A DNA stretch of 64,000 nt from Laburnicola sp. R22_1 (GCA_014281115.1 JACONQ010000011.1:806001-870000); one strand, 5' to 3'; shown: positions 22,109-34,309, numbered from the stretch's first letter. Numbers and translations: made by a program. Notes: generated from the sequence alone by a model not told the origin.

Positions 22109-23053
22109 ATGCCATCGTGGGAGGAGGCTACTGCGGTGCGCAAGCTCGGTGCAACAACATACGGGTGCACCCTTCACGACGACTGGTGCATTGGCAGTGG
22201 TAAGCTCTATATTGACATTCGCTTTACGGTGCAATGCTCACCTGCAGCAGTTCCCAACGGCGGATACGTGACCGGATGTGTCCTGGCAGTCGTGTCAACA
22301 CACTTCTCTACTGCGCTCGCGCATCAGAACCAGCCGCATACTATCGCGCTCCACGTCGAATTTCTCCGGAGAACCCAAGCTGGTCCCGCGACCTTTGAGG
22401 TTGAACATGTCAAGCTCGGTAGACAGACCTCAGTGGTACACGTCCGCATGTCTCAGGAAGGTCGCGAAGAGATCGTAGCCTACGTAACGAATTCGAACAT
22501 GGATACCGAGGAAGGTCCCGGCTTCGATACCCGGTACGAGCTGCAGCCACCGCGTCCGCCGGTCGATTTGCGCAAGCTAGAACAAGGCGAAGACCCCGGG
22601 TGGAGGTTTGAAGAGAACATGCCCCACAGGCGCTTCCGGAAAGCCACCCAACGAGTAAAATTCTTCTTTCCGCGAGACGGGCAAGCTTTACGCAATGGTA
22701 CGGACGAATGGCTCTGCTTCGCCGACGGATCACTCTTCACGAACTCGTCTATCGGCTTCGTGGCAGACATGTTCCCTCAAATCATAGAATCATTTAAGGA
22801 CCAAGCTCAGGGCCCGTTCTGGTATCCTACCTTACTCTTGAACTTGGATATCAAGAAGACATTGCCACCAGAAGGGGTCAAATGGTTAGGTATCAGGGCC
22901 CAGATGAAGAAGGTCAAGCACGGCAGAATGGATTTGGAGGTGCATGTTTATGACGAGATCGGTGATTTAGTTGCTCTAAGCAACCATGTTGCTTTTGTGC
23001 TTAGCGCTGCGAGGAATACAGCCGCGAGGCGGAAGACAGATACTAAGATATAG
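22109..23053 (+). CDS. Thioesterase-like (hot-dog fold) protein
   Basis: The open frame is uninterrupted for 314 codons, but a 48-base intron is likely at 22200-22247 (GTAAGC to CTGCAG). Removing it keeps the frame and joins CIGS to AVPNGGYVTG, the expected start of the first hot-dog domain, and gives 298 residues. The retained form would carry 16 extra residues that do not fit the family. The layout is two hot-dog repeats as in TesB-like acyl-CoA thioesterases: first with NGGYVTGCVLAVVSTHF and HVEFLRRTQAGPATFEVE, second with FTNSSIGFVADMFPQIIE and PTLLLNLDIKKTLP. Substrate is unknown. The family is common in filamentous fungi. No targeting signal is obvious. Confidence 0.85.
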   Translation: MPSWEEATAVRKLGATTYGCTLHDDWCIGSGKLYIDIRFTVQCSPAAVPNGGYVTGCVLAVVSTHFSTALAHQNQPHTIALHVEFLRRTQAGPATFEVEHVKLGRQTSVVHVRMSQEGREEIVAYVTNSNMDTEEGPGFDTRYELQPPRPPVDLRKLEQGEDPGWRFEENMPHRRFRKATQRVKFFFPRDGQALRNGTDEWLCFADGSLFTNSSIGFVADMFPQIIESFKDQAQGPFWYPTLLLNLDIKKTLPPEGVKWLGIRAQMKKVKHGRMDLEVHVYDEIGDLVALSNHVAFVLSAARNTAARRKTDTKI

Positions 23054-23537
23054 GATACTATACATCAATTACTCGTTGCTACCAGGTCGCTCGTACTCTC
23101 TGTCGGGATCGACATCTGTGCATGATCTAGAAATGTCTCGTGACATGCAGGCTCTCTTCAGATGTCATAGATATTGTCTGAAGCTTACGCTACAGAACTA
23201 CATGTATATCCTCAATGCCTTGTATACCTAGGTATTGAGTTGGTACAAGACCCTGCCAGACGGCGGATGTAATAGTTTGAATGCTGCACCTAGCCTTGAC
23301 TGTAGTAAATTCATAGGCCGTCCACCCACTCCTGTCCAACATGGAAGGTTGGTGCAGGTGCGATCAATTGGTCATTCCCGAGGTCGAGCACACGTCACGT
23401 GCGGGTCCAGCATCCATATAGATACAGGGCTAGGGCTTGTCAGGCCTAGCTCCTTGGCATTGGCCACAACCGAGCCCACTTGAATTATCGAACACCGACT
23501 CTACGCATCTTCAGTTCAACGACATACGACCGCCACC
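23054..23537. other. intergenic, promoter of the eL36 gene
   Basis: About 480 bases. Just upstream of the eL36 gene (23430-23450) is a TAGGGCTAGGGCTTGTCAGG stretch; AGGGC/TAGGG elements are seen near ribosomal protein genes of ascomycetes, so it may be a regulatory site. Inference only. Confidence 0.45.
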
Positions 23538-24257
23538 ATGCCGAAGGACGTGAAGCAGAAGTCTGGTGCGCAAACATACCTCTGGAATACCGCATTGTGC
23601 AATGCTAACATGCTCGCAGGTTTCATCCTTGGCCCCAACAAAGGCCACCGTGCGTACTCCCCTCGAGCGAAAATTACTCGATTGCGACGAGCGACTGCGT
23701 GCTAATGAAGATTTACAGAGGTCACTCCGAGGACCCCGGCCACCAGGATCTCGCGGAGGAAGGGCTTCCTCTCCAAGAGGACTGCTTTCGTGAGGGAAAT
23801 TACTCGTGAGGTTGCTGGGTACGTCGCACACTCCGCATACAACGGTGCGCCTTTGACGGAAGGCTTGCGAATGCGCAATGCCCTTCTTGGTGCTCTGTCC
23901 GCTCCTGTTGTATTTTCAAGAGCTGGTTGAACTCTGCTGACTTCACTTGTGTACAGACTTGCCCCGTAAATACTCCTCCCTAGCCCATCCTCCCCCGCCT
24001 ACTCACAGTTCCGCAGATACGAGAAGCGTGTCATCGAATTGCTCCGAAATGCCAAGGACAAGCGTGCCCGTCGTCTCGCAAAGAAGAGGGTATGTCTCCG
24101 ACCCTACATCCGATCCAACTTGGATCTACAACATAGCCAGCCAACATCGGACCGTATGCTAACGACTCTGCAGCTCGGCACCTTCGGCCGTGCGAAGAGG
24201 AAGGTTGAGGAGATGACCAACGTCATCCAGGAGTCGAGGCGTGCCGGCCACCACTGA
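23538..24257 (+). CDS. RPL36: 60S ribosomal protein eL36
   Basis: Six exons: 23538-23565, 23620-23649, 23719-23818, 23957-23965, 24017-24089 and 24174-24257, total 107 residues. Exon 4 is only 9 bases (ACTTGCCCC) and supplies the bridge GLAP between REVAG and YEKRVIELL; it is flanked by TACAG and GTAAAT. The protein is short and very basic and ends [18 protein letters not shown], with [20 protein letters not shown] in the conserved C-terminal part, all diagnostic of eL36. Phase is consistent at every junction. The last intron has a CTAAC branch site near 24159. It is a structural protein of the large subunit; each intron lies where short exons precede it, as is usual for ribosomal genes in this group. 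Confidence 0.95.
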
Positions 24258-24935
24258 GCGTTTTCGTCGACTTTGAGGAACGATTATCACGGCGGCAGGG
24301 GACCTCAATTTTCCGCTTCATCATGGGTGTTAGGTCTCTTTCATGGCGGGGATTGACACGACTTCGGAACATGCGTCACAAAACAAAGGACGTGAATTCG
24401 GAGTAAAGACAATGGAAATTTGGGTTTCAGATACCTATCAGTGTCTTCAAACTAAATGAACATGTGATCAATTCACGCCAATCAGCCGCTCGAGCGCCGA
24501 TGCCTTTATATGTGTGTAGTGTCGTCAATCTGCTTTGTAAATGTCTTCACGGTCTCATATGTTGACGCTAACTATGACGTTGCTGTTACCAACGCTACAC
24601 AGACAGGGCATCTGTTAGCCGTTGGACCTCACACTTACTTACCACGCGAGTGATGATACTAGCGAGATAGACTGTTAGAACCGACTGAAGACTAATGGAA
24701 GAACTTATGGTAGTTTCATCAACATTTATACAGTTCATGGATTTCGTTGTCCTTCCAAAGACAGGTATCACGCACGCTACGGGATATTCGCCTCGTAACT
24801 AATGCATCGCTATGCCCTCATAACCAAACGAATGCTTTCCAACAGGAGCACCGCCAACCCAACCCAACTCTCCAATCGACCCGTCTACCGTTGAAAATCC
24901 ACCCGCCCCATCACCCATCCCAGCCTAGCCTCGAT
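24258..24935. other. intergenic between convergent eL36 and UBX genes
   Basis: About 680 bases; the 3' ends of both genes should lie here. No gene, repeat or RNA supported. Confidence 0.5.
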
Positions 24936-26586
24936 CTACTTCTTCTTGAAAATGCTCTTATTAAGAAGACTCTTCAACTTATTCTCCTTCTCCGCGTGCG
25001 ACAGCTCCTTCTTCTGCTTGCCCTCGGCTACACTCTGGTCTTGTGAGGAAGAAGCTTGAGCAGGCTCGTTGGCGGTTGGCTCCTCGACTTTCAGCGTCTG
25101 CGCCTTCTGCTGCCACTCCGGACTCAAGACTAGTTTGTTGCCGCGCACGGCATGGCTCGCGTTGTCGTCCCAGCGGAAGGTAAGCAGCTCCGAGCTGCTG
25201 AACTGAAGATCGTGGAACAGACGCTTTGCGTCGCGCTCCATCTGTACGAATCGACCTTTCGTGTCGCGGTACTGCAGGTGGAAAGGTTCATTCCTGTTTT
25301 CTAGGCAGTTGAGGACGAGGTCGTATACGTTCGATGCGGTGTCTGATTTCAGGACTGTGAACTGCACGAAGGCGCCGTCGGGGAGGCGGACGCGTACGAT
25401 GCCGCCCTTGTTGGCGGTGGCGGCGAGTTTCTCCTGACGGGCCTTTTCCTGCTCTTCGAGTTCCTTGTCGGAGAGCAGACGTGTGTTCTTGGAGCGGTCT
25501 TTGTAGCTTGCTTGGAGGCCGCGAAGTTGTTCGACAGATGGGGCGTAGTCGCTCTCATTGAACGGCTGTCGTGCAGCTTGTGGGGTAGATGATGTGGGAG
25601 CGGCGAAGACTTGGATATCACGGGAGACTGAAGACAATGATGAGGGCTTATCCGATGCTGGGGTCGAAGGGACGGGAGCCGAGGGTGTTGACGACGGAAC
25701 CTCAGTTGTACCATCTACTACAGGTGTTGCAGACTCTGCAATCGGATCTTGATCTATCTCCATTGGTGATGGATCGCGCTCCTCTCGTCGTACTGTCCCG
25801 CCCGCGACCGTGGCCGTAGCCTCGGGAGCTGCTTGGTCGACATCGGGTATAGAGCTTGCTTGTGCAGAGCTCTCGGTGTGAGCACCACTCGGTGCAGGAT
25901 CCGCGCTCTTGAAGTACTGTGTGATCTGCGTCATTGCCTCTTCAAGTGGTGTACCGCTGTTCTTGAAGCTCAACCGCATGGAAGCCGAGCCACTATCAAA
26001 GCCCAACTGGCTAAGCGTCTTCTGCAGATCTACAAAGGTGCTGTACTCCTTGTGCCCTGGCATGATGGTAATGACGGGCATCTCATAATTCAGCCTCCCC
26101 GCGCCTGTGCCTGTTCCGTTCATCTCCGGCACACCGCGCTGAGTGAAGTTGTAGTTGGCGCCCTGACCACTCTCGAAATGTCGTAACAACTCCCATAGCG
26201 AGGTGTTGCTGGCGAACTTCTGGGTGAGACGCGCGCTGTTCTCGGATGCCGGCAAGCCTAGGGCTACTGAAATGACGGTGGGGGATCGAGATGCTTGAAC
26301 GAGCTCGAGTCGGGCGCCTTGGGGTAGGTTCACATGCCGTATCTGCTGCGATAGCGAGAGGGGTTTGTTGTTGTACCTAGGATCTGTTAGCTGACTACTC
26401 TCAGGTCCAGGCAGGAGAAATGCGCCGACGTCCCGACGTGAGTTTGGCATACTTTAGAGTAAACTGCTCCTTGTTTACACCGAACTTCTCGCACGCCTCG
26501 TCGCGAACCTCGGTCAGGTATTTCACGGGTGTGGTGGATATCTTGAAGCTCCTCGCAGCAGCATTGTACACCACTACATGCGACAT
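24936..26586 (-). CDS. TUG/Ubx4-like UBX-domain protein
   Basis: Minus-strand exons 26586-26453 and 26376-24936 give 524 residues. The 76-base intron (GTATGC to CCTAG, branch GCTAAC) joins FTLK to YNNKPLSLSQQIR. The first 80 residues are the ubiquitin-like domain of the TUG/ASPSCR1 family, starting MSHVVVYNAAARSFKI. A second ubiquitin-like stretch (about residues 170-215, ending SFKNSGTPLEEAMTQI) is followed by a Pro/Ser-rich linker. The C-terminal UBX domain (about 390-480) has DGAFVQFTVLKSDTASNVYD. UBX proteins recruit Cdc48/p97; yeast Ubx4 acts in ERAD and in Cdc48 handling. The C-terminal 40 residues are charged. Start and domains agree well with the family. Confidence 0.9.
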
Positions 26587-27235
26587 TATGCTCCACGGTA
26601 GACCTTGTATAGGCTGAATGCGCTGAAGAGGACAGCGGGTGCGTGTGTGACGAGAACGGCGTGTGAGTACCAGCAATTCCAGCCGTGGCCTCTCCAAGTG
26701 GCGTCGCAGTGTTCGAAGGTCAAGAGCAGGTTGAGTATATGGAGTAGAGATGCCTCGGAATCCCGGAGAAATAGGCGGCACGTGTCTGCCATGAGCCAAC
26801 TATTAGGCTATGTCCACTGTGAGGTCGAGAAGAGTATATCGAGGGAAAGCTTACCGCGCCACCAAGACTTGTTTGTTGTCGTGCACTTGAAGCAGCAAGT
26901 GCGAATGGGGTGCGTGTGGGAACAAGGAAGGATCAAGAATGTCCAGTCGACGGTATCGCTTTTGCGCCACCTCCCTGCGCGATGACCCAGTAGTTCTATA
27001 GCAATACCAGTACGTATCAGAATATGACAGTGCTGCTTCTCGAAGCTTCGTTGCCGCGTGTGCTAGTGTCTTCCTATGTTGCCTGCGGGCTGATGACGGT
27101 CCCGGGGCTGATCGTGATGTTGCAGGTGCTAATCCGTCCGACGCGCCCCGCCCCCGCCAAAACGCGCTGCTCCGGACTTTGTGTGCACACAGGCAGACAC
27201 CACCACTCCTCTTCCGCCACCGCGCACACTGCACC
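26587..27235. promoter_or_regulatory. divergent promoter, UBX / thioredoxin-PITH genes
   Basis: Both genes start at the edges of this 650-base stretch and point outward. Open frames inside are short and overlap on opposite strands. No clear site can be named. Confidence 0.5.
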
Positions 27236-28360
27236 ATGTCTGGCTCTGTGCATATCTCCTCGCCCTCTCAGCTAAGCACGCTGCTGTCCTCATCACGCAT
27301 AGTCGTCGTCAACTGTAAGCTGCAATCCCGGTCCCCGACAGCACCACAGTACTAATTGAGTATCTTCACAGTCTACAATGAGACGAGCCAGGCCTGCAAG
27401 ACGATCGCCCCGGTATACGACCAGCTCGCGGGTGAGCTATCCCGACCGGGGGCCGTTTCCTTCGCCAAGGTGAATGTTGAGCAGCAGGGCCAAATTGCAC
27501 AAAGCTACGGCGCTACGAAGTGAGTTTATTGCCCCGTGGCAAGCTTTGCGATCCGATGCGCTGAGCTGACACTGTACTGTAGTCCGCCACTCTTCATCAT
27601 CTTCAAGAACAGCCAACAGGTTTCCAAGTTTACCGGCACGAATCCCCAGCAGCTCTCCGACAACATCAAGCGGCTCGCAGAGGAGGTTACATCAAGCGAG
27701 GGAGGCTTCGCCGCAGCGACTTCAAGTGGAAGTGGGAGCTGGCGGGGAGCTAGTCTACCTCGAGGATATGGCGATATCACAGATCAGGTTGACGTGCGGG
27801 GTTTGGACCTCCTAAATTCAGATAGTGAATTTGGGGGCGTCCGGGCATTGTTCGAGACTACACAACCAAGCTCCATGGGCGAGGGCAAGGGCAAAGGAGC
27901 GGCGACTGGCTCCGAAACCAAGAAAGACTGGGTGGAGAGCGATGTGGATGAGCAGCTGATGCTCTACGTCCCGTTCACGTCTACTCTCAAGATTCATACT
28001 ATCCAGATTACCTCGTTGCCGCCGAAGCCCGACGACGACGATGATGACGAAGTCCCACTCCGACCGAAGACCATTCACCTCTACACGAATAGACAGCACA
28101 ACCTGGGCTTTGAAGAGGCCGAGGATATCGCACCAACACAGACATTTGAGCTGAAGGCATCGGACTGGGATGAGAGCACAGGTACGGCCAAACTAGAGCT
28201 GAGATTCGTCAAGTTCCAGAATGTCTACTCGCTGGTCCTCTTCGTCGTAGACGGAGACGGTCATGGTGAGAAGACACGCATAGACAGAATAAGGCTCATT
28301 GGAGAGTCCGGCGAGAAGCGCGAGATGGGCAAGCTCGAGAAGGTGGGGGGCGATGATTGA
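27236..28360 (+). CDS. Thioredoxin-fold plus PITH-domain protein (TXNL1-like)
   Basis: Exons 27236-27314, 27372-27519 and 27583-28360 give 334 residues with consistent phase. The N-terminal 105 residues have a thioredoxin fold: RIVVVNFYNETSQACKTIAP, later FAKVNVEQQGQIAQSYGATN with the cis-Pro region PPLFIIFKNSQQV. The usual WCGPC active site is replaced by TSQAC, so only the second Cys remains. The C-terminal half is a PITH domain (about 145-325): LMLYVPFTSTLKIHTIQI, then VRLKF-type ELRFVKFQNVYSLVLFV. The pair thioredoxin plus PITH is that of human TXNL1, a proteasome-associated redox protein. The loss of the first Cys argues against ordinary disulfide reductase activity. A Gly/Ser-rich linker joins the domains. 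Confidence 0.88.
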
Positions 28361-31300
28361 TGACTTGGTATGACACGACAAAGTTTGAGCTGCTGTATTC
28401 ATCATAAAGCTCATAAAGCAACTCCTCCGTTGGATATCACCGAAGGCCGCTGCACTCAGTGGGGAGCGTGGCGGCCATCTAGCCATGAAAGGAGCGTTAG
28501 AGAATTCAAGCACGATGTGTAAATGTTCAATATATGTTCGACCCTTTTCCAGCGGAAGCGCCACAGAAAGACGCTCCCCCAAAGTGTATACGATCGATTA
28601 TGCAATATGTTCACTCTTGGAGATCAATGACGTTTGCTAGCCACCGAACCAGACACGCAAATAACAGTATGGGAAACTCGAAATATGATCTCCGCCGCAT
28701 AAGAAGAAGAAGAGTTGCGCAAGGCATGCGCAGATTTTGTAGGGCTCCGGGTTACACGTTCTTCCGTGCCGACGGGTGCGCTAGTCCGGAACTTGGCGCG
28801 CTAGGCGAGAATTTCATTTCTTCGAGAGAAAAAGGCTCTGGTTGACTTCTTTTCTTCCCTCATGGCCGACGATGAGAAAATTACATTATTATGATAGGAA
28901 GAGAATGACCTGGCTTTGCTGGGACTGATCTCAATCTACGTTTCCTGAGGCCTGTTCTGGACGATGTGGTTCGCTGGTGTTGGATGCGGGTTTCTAGGTT
29001 CTCCGGTGTTCGCGGTGTAGTGATTGGAGAATTAAAAGGGACATACGCCTGCGATACTCATCATTTCTCCTACTGTCGCTGAGGAGAGCTATTGTGGCAG
29101 ACAGTGTTCGAGAAGGTGGTGTGCCTCCCACGACGTTGAGAGACGAGAGGCCCAAGCGCTGCCTGCTTCCATGGCCGTACCTGCGTTTCTTTTCGAATCC
29201 ATTTCTCTTCAGATAGCATCTGAAGGATCCCACGTGGGGTGCCTATTACCTACCTGCTACCTACTGTGGGCACCTCTAGATTCTTCGCTTCTTCCATCCG
29301 ACCTTCCATCGTCTCACTGGTGTTTTACAACTCCACTGTCCCACTGGCTGGCGTGGCTATTAAAAGCTTGAGGATCCGTCCTTTGTGGGCTTTGAGCAAG
29401 CGAACACGTTGGGCGAGAGGATGCTGTGGAGAAGGGTCGCATGAACAGGCGGGCAAGACGGAAATGAGGCATCGATTAGTACTCGGGAAACCGTTGGAGA
29501 CCAAGCGCTCAAACGGCCGATTTTCCAACGTCGAGAAGAACAGTTCGCAGGCCTACTAGCTGAAGCGACTACGGAGATATCTTCGATTCCCAACGCGCCT
29601 CACTTTCTGCACCAGTGTTCCTTCCGAAGAGCAAGGCTGCTGGAGTATTGCACTTATGCGCGCCAAGGTCGACGCAAAAATACACCCGCCTGAAATGTCA
29701 AACGTTTGATCTTCTCCAAATCCTCACGCCTAACCGCCTTCTCCGGCAGGTCTAATAATCACGTCTGATTACAGTTTATGTAACTCACCGACTTCCCTTG
29801 CAACGGAAACCACCCGGTAACTAACACAGTAAGGCTGGCTCCAAAACTATGCGAAGAGAGCCGTGAAAATCAGAAAGTCGGAAATTTGCATCACGTTAGA
29901 TCTACGTACAATGCTGCATTGCCAGCAAAGATCCTAAAAAGCGCGTGCCAGTTTTGAGGGTGCCGCGTTGCCAGAAACTGAGCGACATCGTCATGCGCCA
30001 GATAACATTACGATCAACAGTTCGCAAGATTGTTGTCAAAATCAACTCCATACTTGACGTCAACAGCTTCATGCTCTTGATTCTTGAAGACGGCCACCAT
30101 GACTGGACGCAGTATTCAATCGAGATCTTCGAAACAGGTTGTCCGATTGTTTCTATCTGCCAATCCATACGCCAACATGGTGCTTGGGCCGACATGTACC
30201 TGGAGAACCATGCATCTGTGCTATGGAATGGAAATGAGGTCCAAGCAAGAGCCCACGAACCAAAAATACCCATGCTACACGTTGTTGGCCATGGATCAAC
30301 CAGCAGTCCGTGGTTCTATCACGGCCGCATGCCGTCTGGCCCGTCTCGAACTACGACAGTGCAATGCTGTGGCGGTACGGGTTGTGGTACAGCTCGCCCA
30401 AAACGTGCAAAGTGCTTTACGCCACTGCCAACGCTGTGGTAAGTTCGCTTGACAGCTGAATCGATATCGTTGAAAAAACACGGGCGCGTTAAGACCTTCG
30501 CCCGAGGTAGGAGCGCAAATACGGACAACGTGCTTGTCAAGACCGGGATGACGCTGCCGGCATATGATCGTGAATGACCAGGACCCCAGCAAGTCTGCGG
30601 CCCTCGCCGAGGTCCCACTTCCCGTCTCACATACACGAGACACATCTTGAAATTCACTCGCCATAGGCCTACGACTACTTTGACATGACTGTGCATCTCT
30701 TTGTGGATGCTACTTATGGGCAGGAACGATGTTGGAGGATGGAGACACGAAACACGTTACACAAGGCAGAACTTGGAACTAACACCGTTGGTTGTTGAGT
30801 GAATCCTCTGCCGCACAGGCGGGAAATTTCACGAAAATCATCAAGGCCACGGACCAGAGGCGCGGGTGGCCACAGCTGTCCCGAGGAAAAGCAGCTACCC
30901 AGCGCCATGAAGCGGCAATGTTCCTGTATGGAAGCTCGAGCACTTAAGCTACGGCATAAAATTCGATTGTGGTCCAGCATATTAACTTCCAGCCTCTCGC
31001 GTGGCTCCAAGAACGGCATGATAAGTCCCAGCAAGTTGGATCTTCTCGAAGGACTGCCTGCAAACTGGAATGTCTTGATTAGAGGTGCAACTGTGTGGGG
31101 TACCTAGTTTTGTAGGGCGAGTACAAAAGGTCTCGACAAAATTACCGCCACCTTTTATCCAGAATTCAGATCAAAACTAGCCTCCATGGAGAAAGGCTCA
31201 GAAAGCAGCCCGCTGTCATGCATTTCGATGGGACGTCAACTGTCACTTAACCGAGCGGCAGTTTTGTATCGGGAAGCCAAGTTTGAGATTGAGACTCAGA

Positions 31301-33325
31301 GACCGCAGAGACGAGCGTCTGTCTCGTGAAGGTGGGGTCTTTGCGATGGAGTTGTCCCTGGTGCGTGGATCATGAGTGTTTTGTCGCGGCGCGTCGGAGC
31401 CAAGTGAGAGGGTTCCGGGCAAAGCCTATGGATCCGCAGGGCTAGACTGCCTTCAGCGATGCCCGCACTCACGCCATGAAGGCGAGACACTGCGCATGAA
31501 CAGACAATTCAATGATTGCCAAAAGTCTGGAAAATGGCTAGGAAGATTAATTATTTGTACTGTACTCTAATGGCGCCACATCGGTAACGGAATTCGGGAC
31601 AGAAAGTTTCCAGTAGAGAGTTCGTCGTATACAATAGTCTACCGGTACTGACAGTTCGTACCCCGCCTCGGACCAGAAATTTTGCTGGGTGCCCATGGCG
31701 AGAGGATAAGGTTGGTCGAGTGAATGCCATGACCGCGTCGACACTATGGAAGCCACGGAGACTTCCCCCGGCGCCGAAACCCTGGCGAAGCGGGCGGCAT
31801 GACAAGCTCTAACAGCTAATTGCTGGACGCGGAAGGGTCCTCAGGCTTCCGCGACGGCTACTGCTCGAATCGTGCGCAGACGTGGGGCGTGCAAGTGAGT
31901 CGTGAAGGATTGGGTCACAAAAGTCCCAGAACGTGACTAAGAGGAATAAGGTTAACAGGTAAGTGATGCTGTGTGGATGATCATGGAAATTCACTTCCGA
32001 GAGGTTATCTAGTCAACTAATTTCAAATAAGTATGTATCGTGAGATGATATGGAGACAGATGTTGGTGTTGAGTACCGACTGTGGTACGTACAGCGTTCC
32101 TGCGTTGTACCTGCATTAGATGGCTTCCCAGGCCACTCAAGAGGCCACCTTTCCGTCACTGTGGGCAAGGCTCGTGTCCATCCACGCCGTTTCGCACGCA
32201 GGCGAGCAAGCTGGGTGCTGGCTTGACGAGCATCAGGCAGCGTAAAAGCAGCAAGAGCGCTAGCCCGTACGGGGAGGCACCGGTGCCCGATGTGCATTCG
32301 ATGGTGGTGTGCATGGCAGCATAAATTGCCGCTAGGGCCACCCAAAATAGAAAGTTCGATAAGTTGTGCGCATTATTACCTCGGATTAAGAGTTGATTCG
32401 GGCCTGATGGAGTTATACATGCTTGCACAAAACTGCCAGCCACAGAGGTAAGAAGCGCCGGTGCTGATGCAGTGACTGGCAGTCTATCGATAGCAGTTGA
32501 TCGGAAGTGAGATGGCGGATGGTAGGATCATTCATACATACATATGTACTGCGCAGCTAAAATGGTAAAACTGCCTACGACTGCATGCAGCTGCAGTCCA
32601 CTTATTGCTGCGCGCGTGAAACGCCCGACCAGCAGAAGTCAGCCGGCAAAAAGAACATTTGCCTCACAAACCACAAGAGACGAGCAGAGAGCGACCTTCA
32701 ACACCACAGACGGTGACATGTCTGGATGTTTCACCATGGCTTCCCCACACATCCAGCCAGATGGCAACATATCCAGCCGGCCGGGCCAATCAGACCCAGC
32801 GGGCGCCGGTCCATTGCTCGCGTCTCTCATCACTGATCAGCAGCACGCTTACGCAACTGCAAGGCGGAACAAGTCGTCTCGCGCTTCATGGGTCGGAATT
32901 GTACAGCCGGGTCTATCCACTGATTCCACTCTACACGCCCGTGTGCGACGCAGTCATCGTCCACCATCTCACACACCCTCACGCCTCAAGACACACCACT
33001 GGCGAGGCAGAGCCCAGGAAAGGGCCTGCAGCCTCGCGGATTCGCCCGACCTGCAACTCGCAAGTAGCCTGTTGAATAATGGCCGCCCAGTGGTCACTGC
33101 CGGCGCGTCCGAGAGGCACAGAAATGTCGTCGGCAGTCCGCGCCTCCACCGGCACTGCCCTCCGTGACTGTGGCACCGCCGCTGCTGGTCGCCATTCGAG
33201 CCGGCGCTTTGCATCGTGTGCCTCTGAGCCTCTGAGGAGACTTGGTCCGTTGTGACTTGTCAGCGTCGCTGCGGGGCGAGCGAAAGTTTGCAAACAACCA
33301 TCCCACCTGGAGGTCAGCACCATCA

Positions 33326-33345
33326 TAGGTAGGTAGGTAGGTAGG
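33326..33345 (+). repeat. (TAGG)n microsatellite
   Basis: About five TAGG units in a row in the gene-poor region. Confidence 0.85.
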
Positions 33346-33666
33346 CAAGCCTATCTAGCGCTGTCCCGCGTCAGGAACAGGGCACTGTCCACTGCGGACG
33401 GGCAGCTATCACTATCGATTGGACGGGTAGGCTGATGGCGACGCCTGGCATGATGCATCACAGGCTGAATGGGTGTCAAGCTCGCGCGCATCGCGCTGGC
33501 TGCTCGCCTATTGAACGAGACACAGGCGTGACTTGACTCTTCGCCAGTCCAGTTCAACACCAGCGACGGGCCTTCCGGAAGGCTCAGTTCTGAAGTGCTC
33601 AAGTCGCACTGTCCCACTCCCATGGCGACTCCGCTCTCACCACTCGGGCGTCTGCGGAACCTACGT

Positions 33667-34005
33667 CCCCTCCATGCGGGACCCTCGAGGGCAGTTATCG
33701 ATACATGCGTACGTGGGCGAACGACTGTGCCGGTCTTCATTTCGCGACCCTCCACCACAGGTGCCAGTGCAGCCACGGACAGGCCAGTTGGTTGGCGGCC
33801 AATATTAGTGCATCCTACAGCATAAAATAATGCCGCGCGTCGTGCTGCCCTAAGCTCAGCATAGGCCGGCCCACGAGTCAAGTCCCCGGCGCAGAATAAT
33901 CAGTGCATGAGTCCGAGCAGGGGTGACTGCGGCATGCAAGCCCTCCACTCTGGTTGGGCCAAGTGGAGTCCGTCGCTGCGCCTTTGCACGCTTCCCGACT
34001 CCCCT
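33667..34005 (+). promoter_or_regulatory. STRE-like elements upstream of the MsnA-like gene
   Basis: CCCCT occurs at 33667-33671 and 34001-34005, and its complement AGGGG at 33919-33923. CCCCT is the binding core of Msn2/Msn4/MsnA factors, so feedback on its own gene is possible. Five-base motifs are expected often by chance; this is weak evidence. Confidence 0.3.
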
Positions 34006-34309
34006 CCCACACTTGTAGTTAACCAATTCCGTGCGGCCATCCGTGTGTGCCTGGTCAACTTTTCTTCTTCAGACCTAATCGCTGTCTCGTCTCTCGCCGA
34101 TCCATCCTACTTATCCAAAGCCCGCCCTTCACTCGTTACCTTCTCCTTGTATTCAGGGTTTATCAACCTTTTCGCTTGTCTTTCTCTTCCACCGTCATCT
34201 TCTTGATCTTCCCTTTCGGTGTACATCTGCACTGTCCATCCTGACGACAGTTGTGAATAGTCACCAGCCCTTCCTTTGGACCCAATCTCCTCCCGTCGCG
34301 CACGAACCT

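Larger units (their letters stand above)
28361..34309. other. gene-poor region, 6 kb
   Basis: No gene can be supported. Open frames of 60-200 codons occur on both strands (for example + 29945-30442 and + 32544-33167) but lack family motifs, overlap opposite-strand frames equally long, and are not joined by good splice sites. Base composition is close to that of the gene regions, so I see no clear AT-rich RIP signature. No terminal repeats or transposase motifs. It ends with the promoter and leader of the MsnA-like gene. Non-coding RNA cannot be excluded. Confidence 0.4.

Noticed and set aside
32544..33167. Plus-strand frame of 207 codons in the gene-poor region
   Set aside because: Ser/Arg/His-rich composition, overlapping minus-strand frames of similar length, no motif and no splice context.
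28361..34309. RIP-degraded transposon
   Set aside because: The composition is not clearly AT-rich, and no transposase, reverse transcriptase or long terminal repeat was seen.
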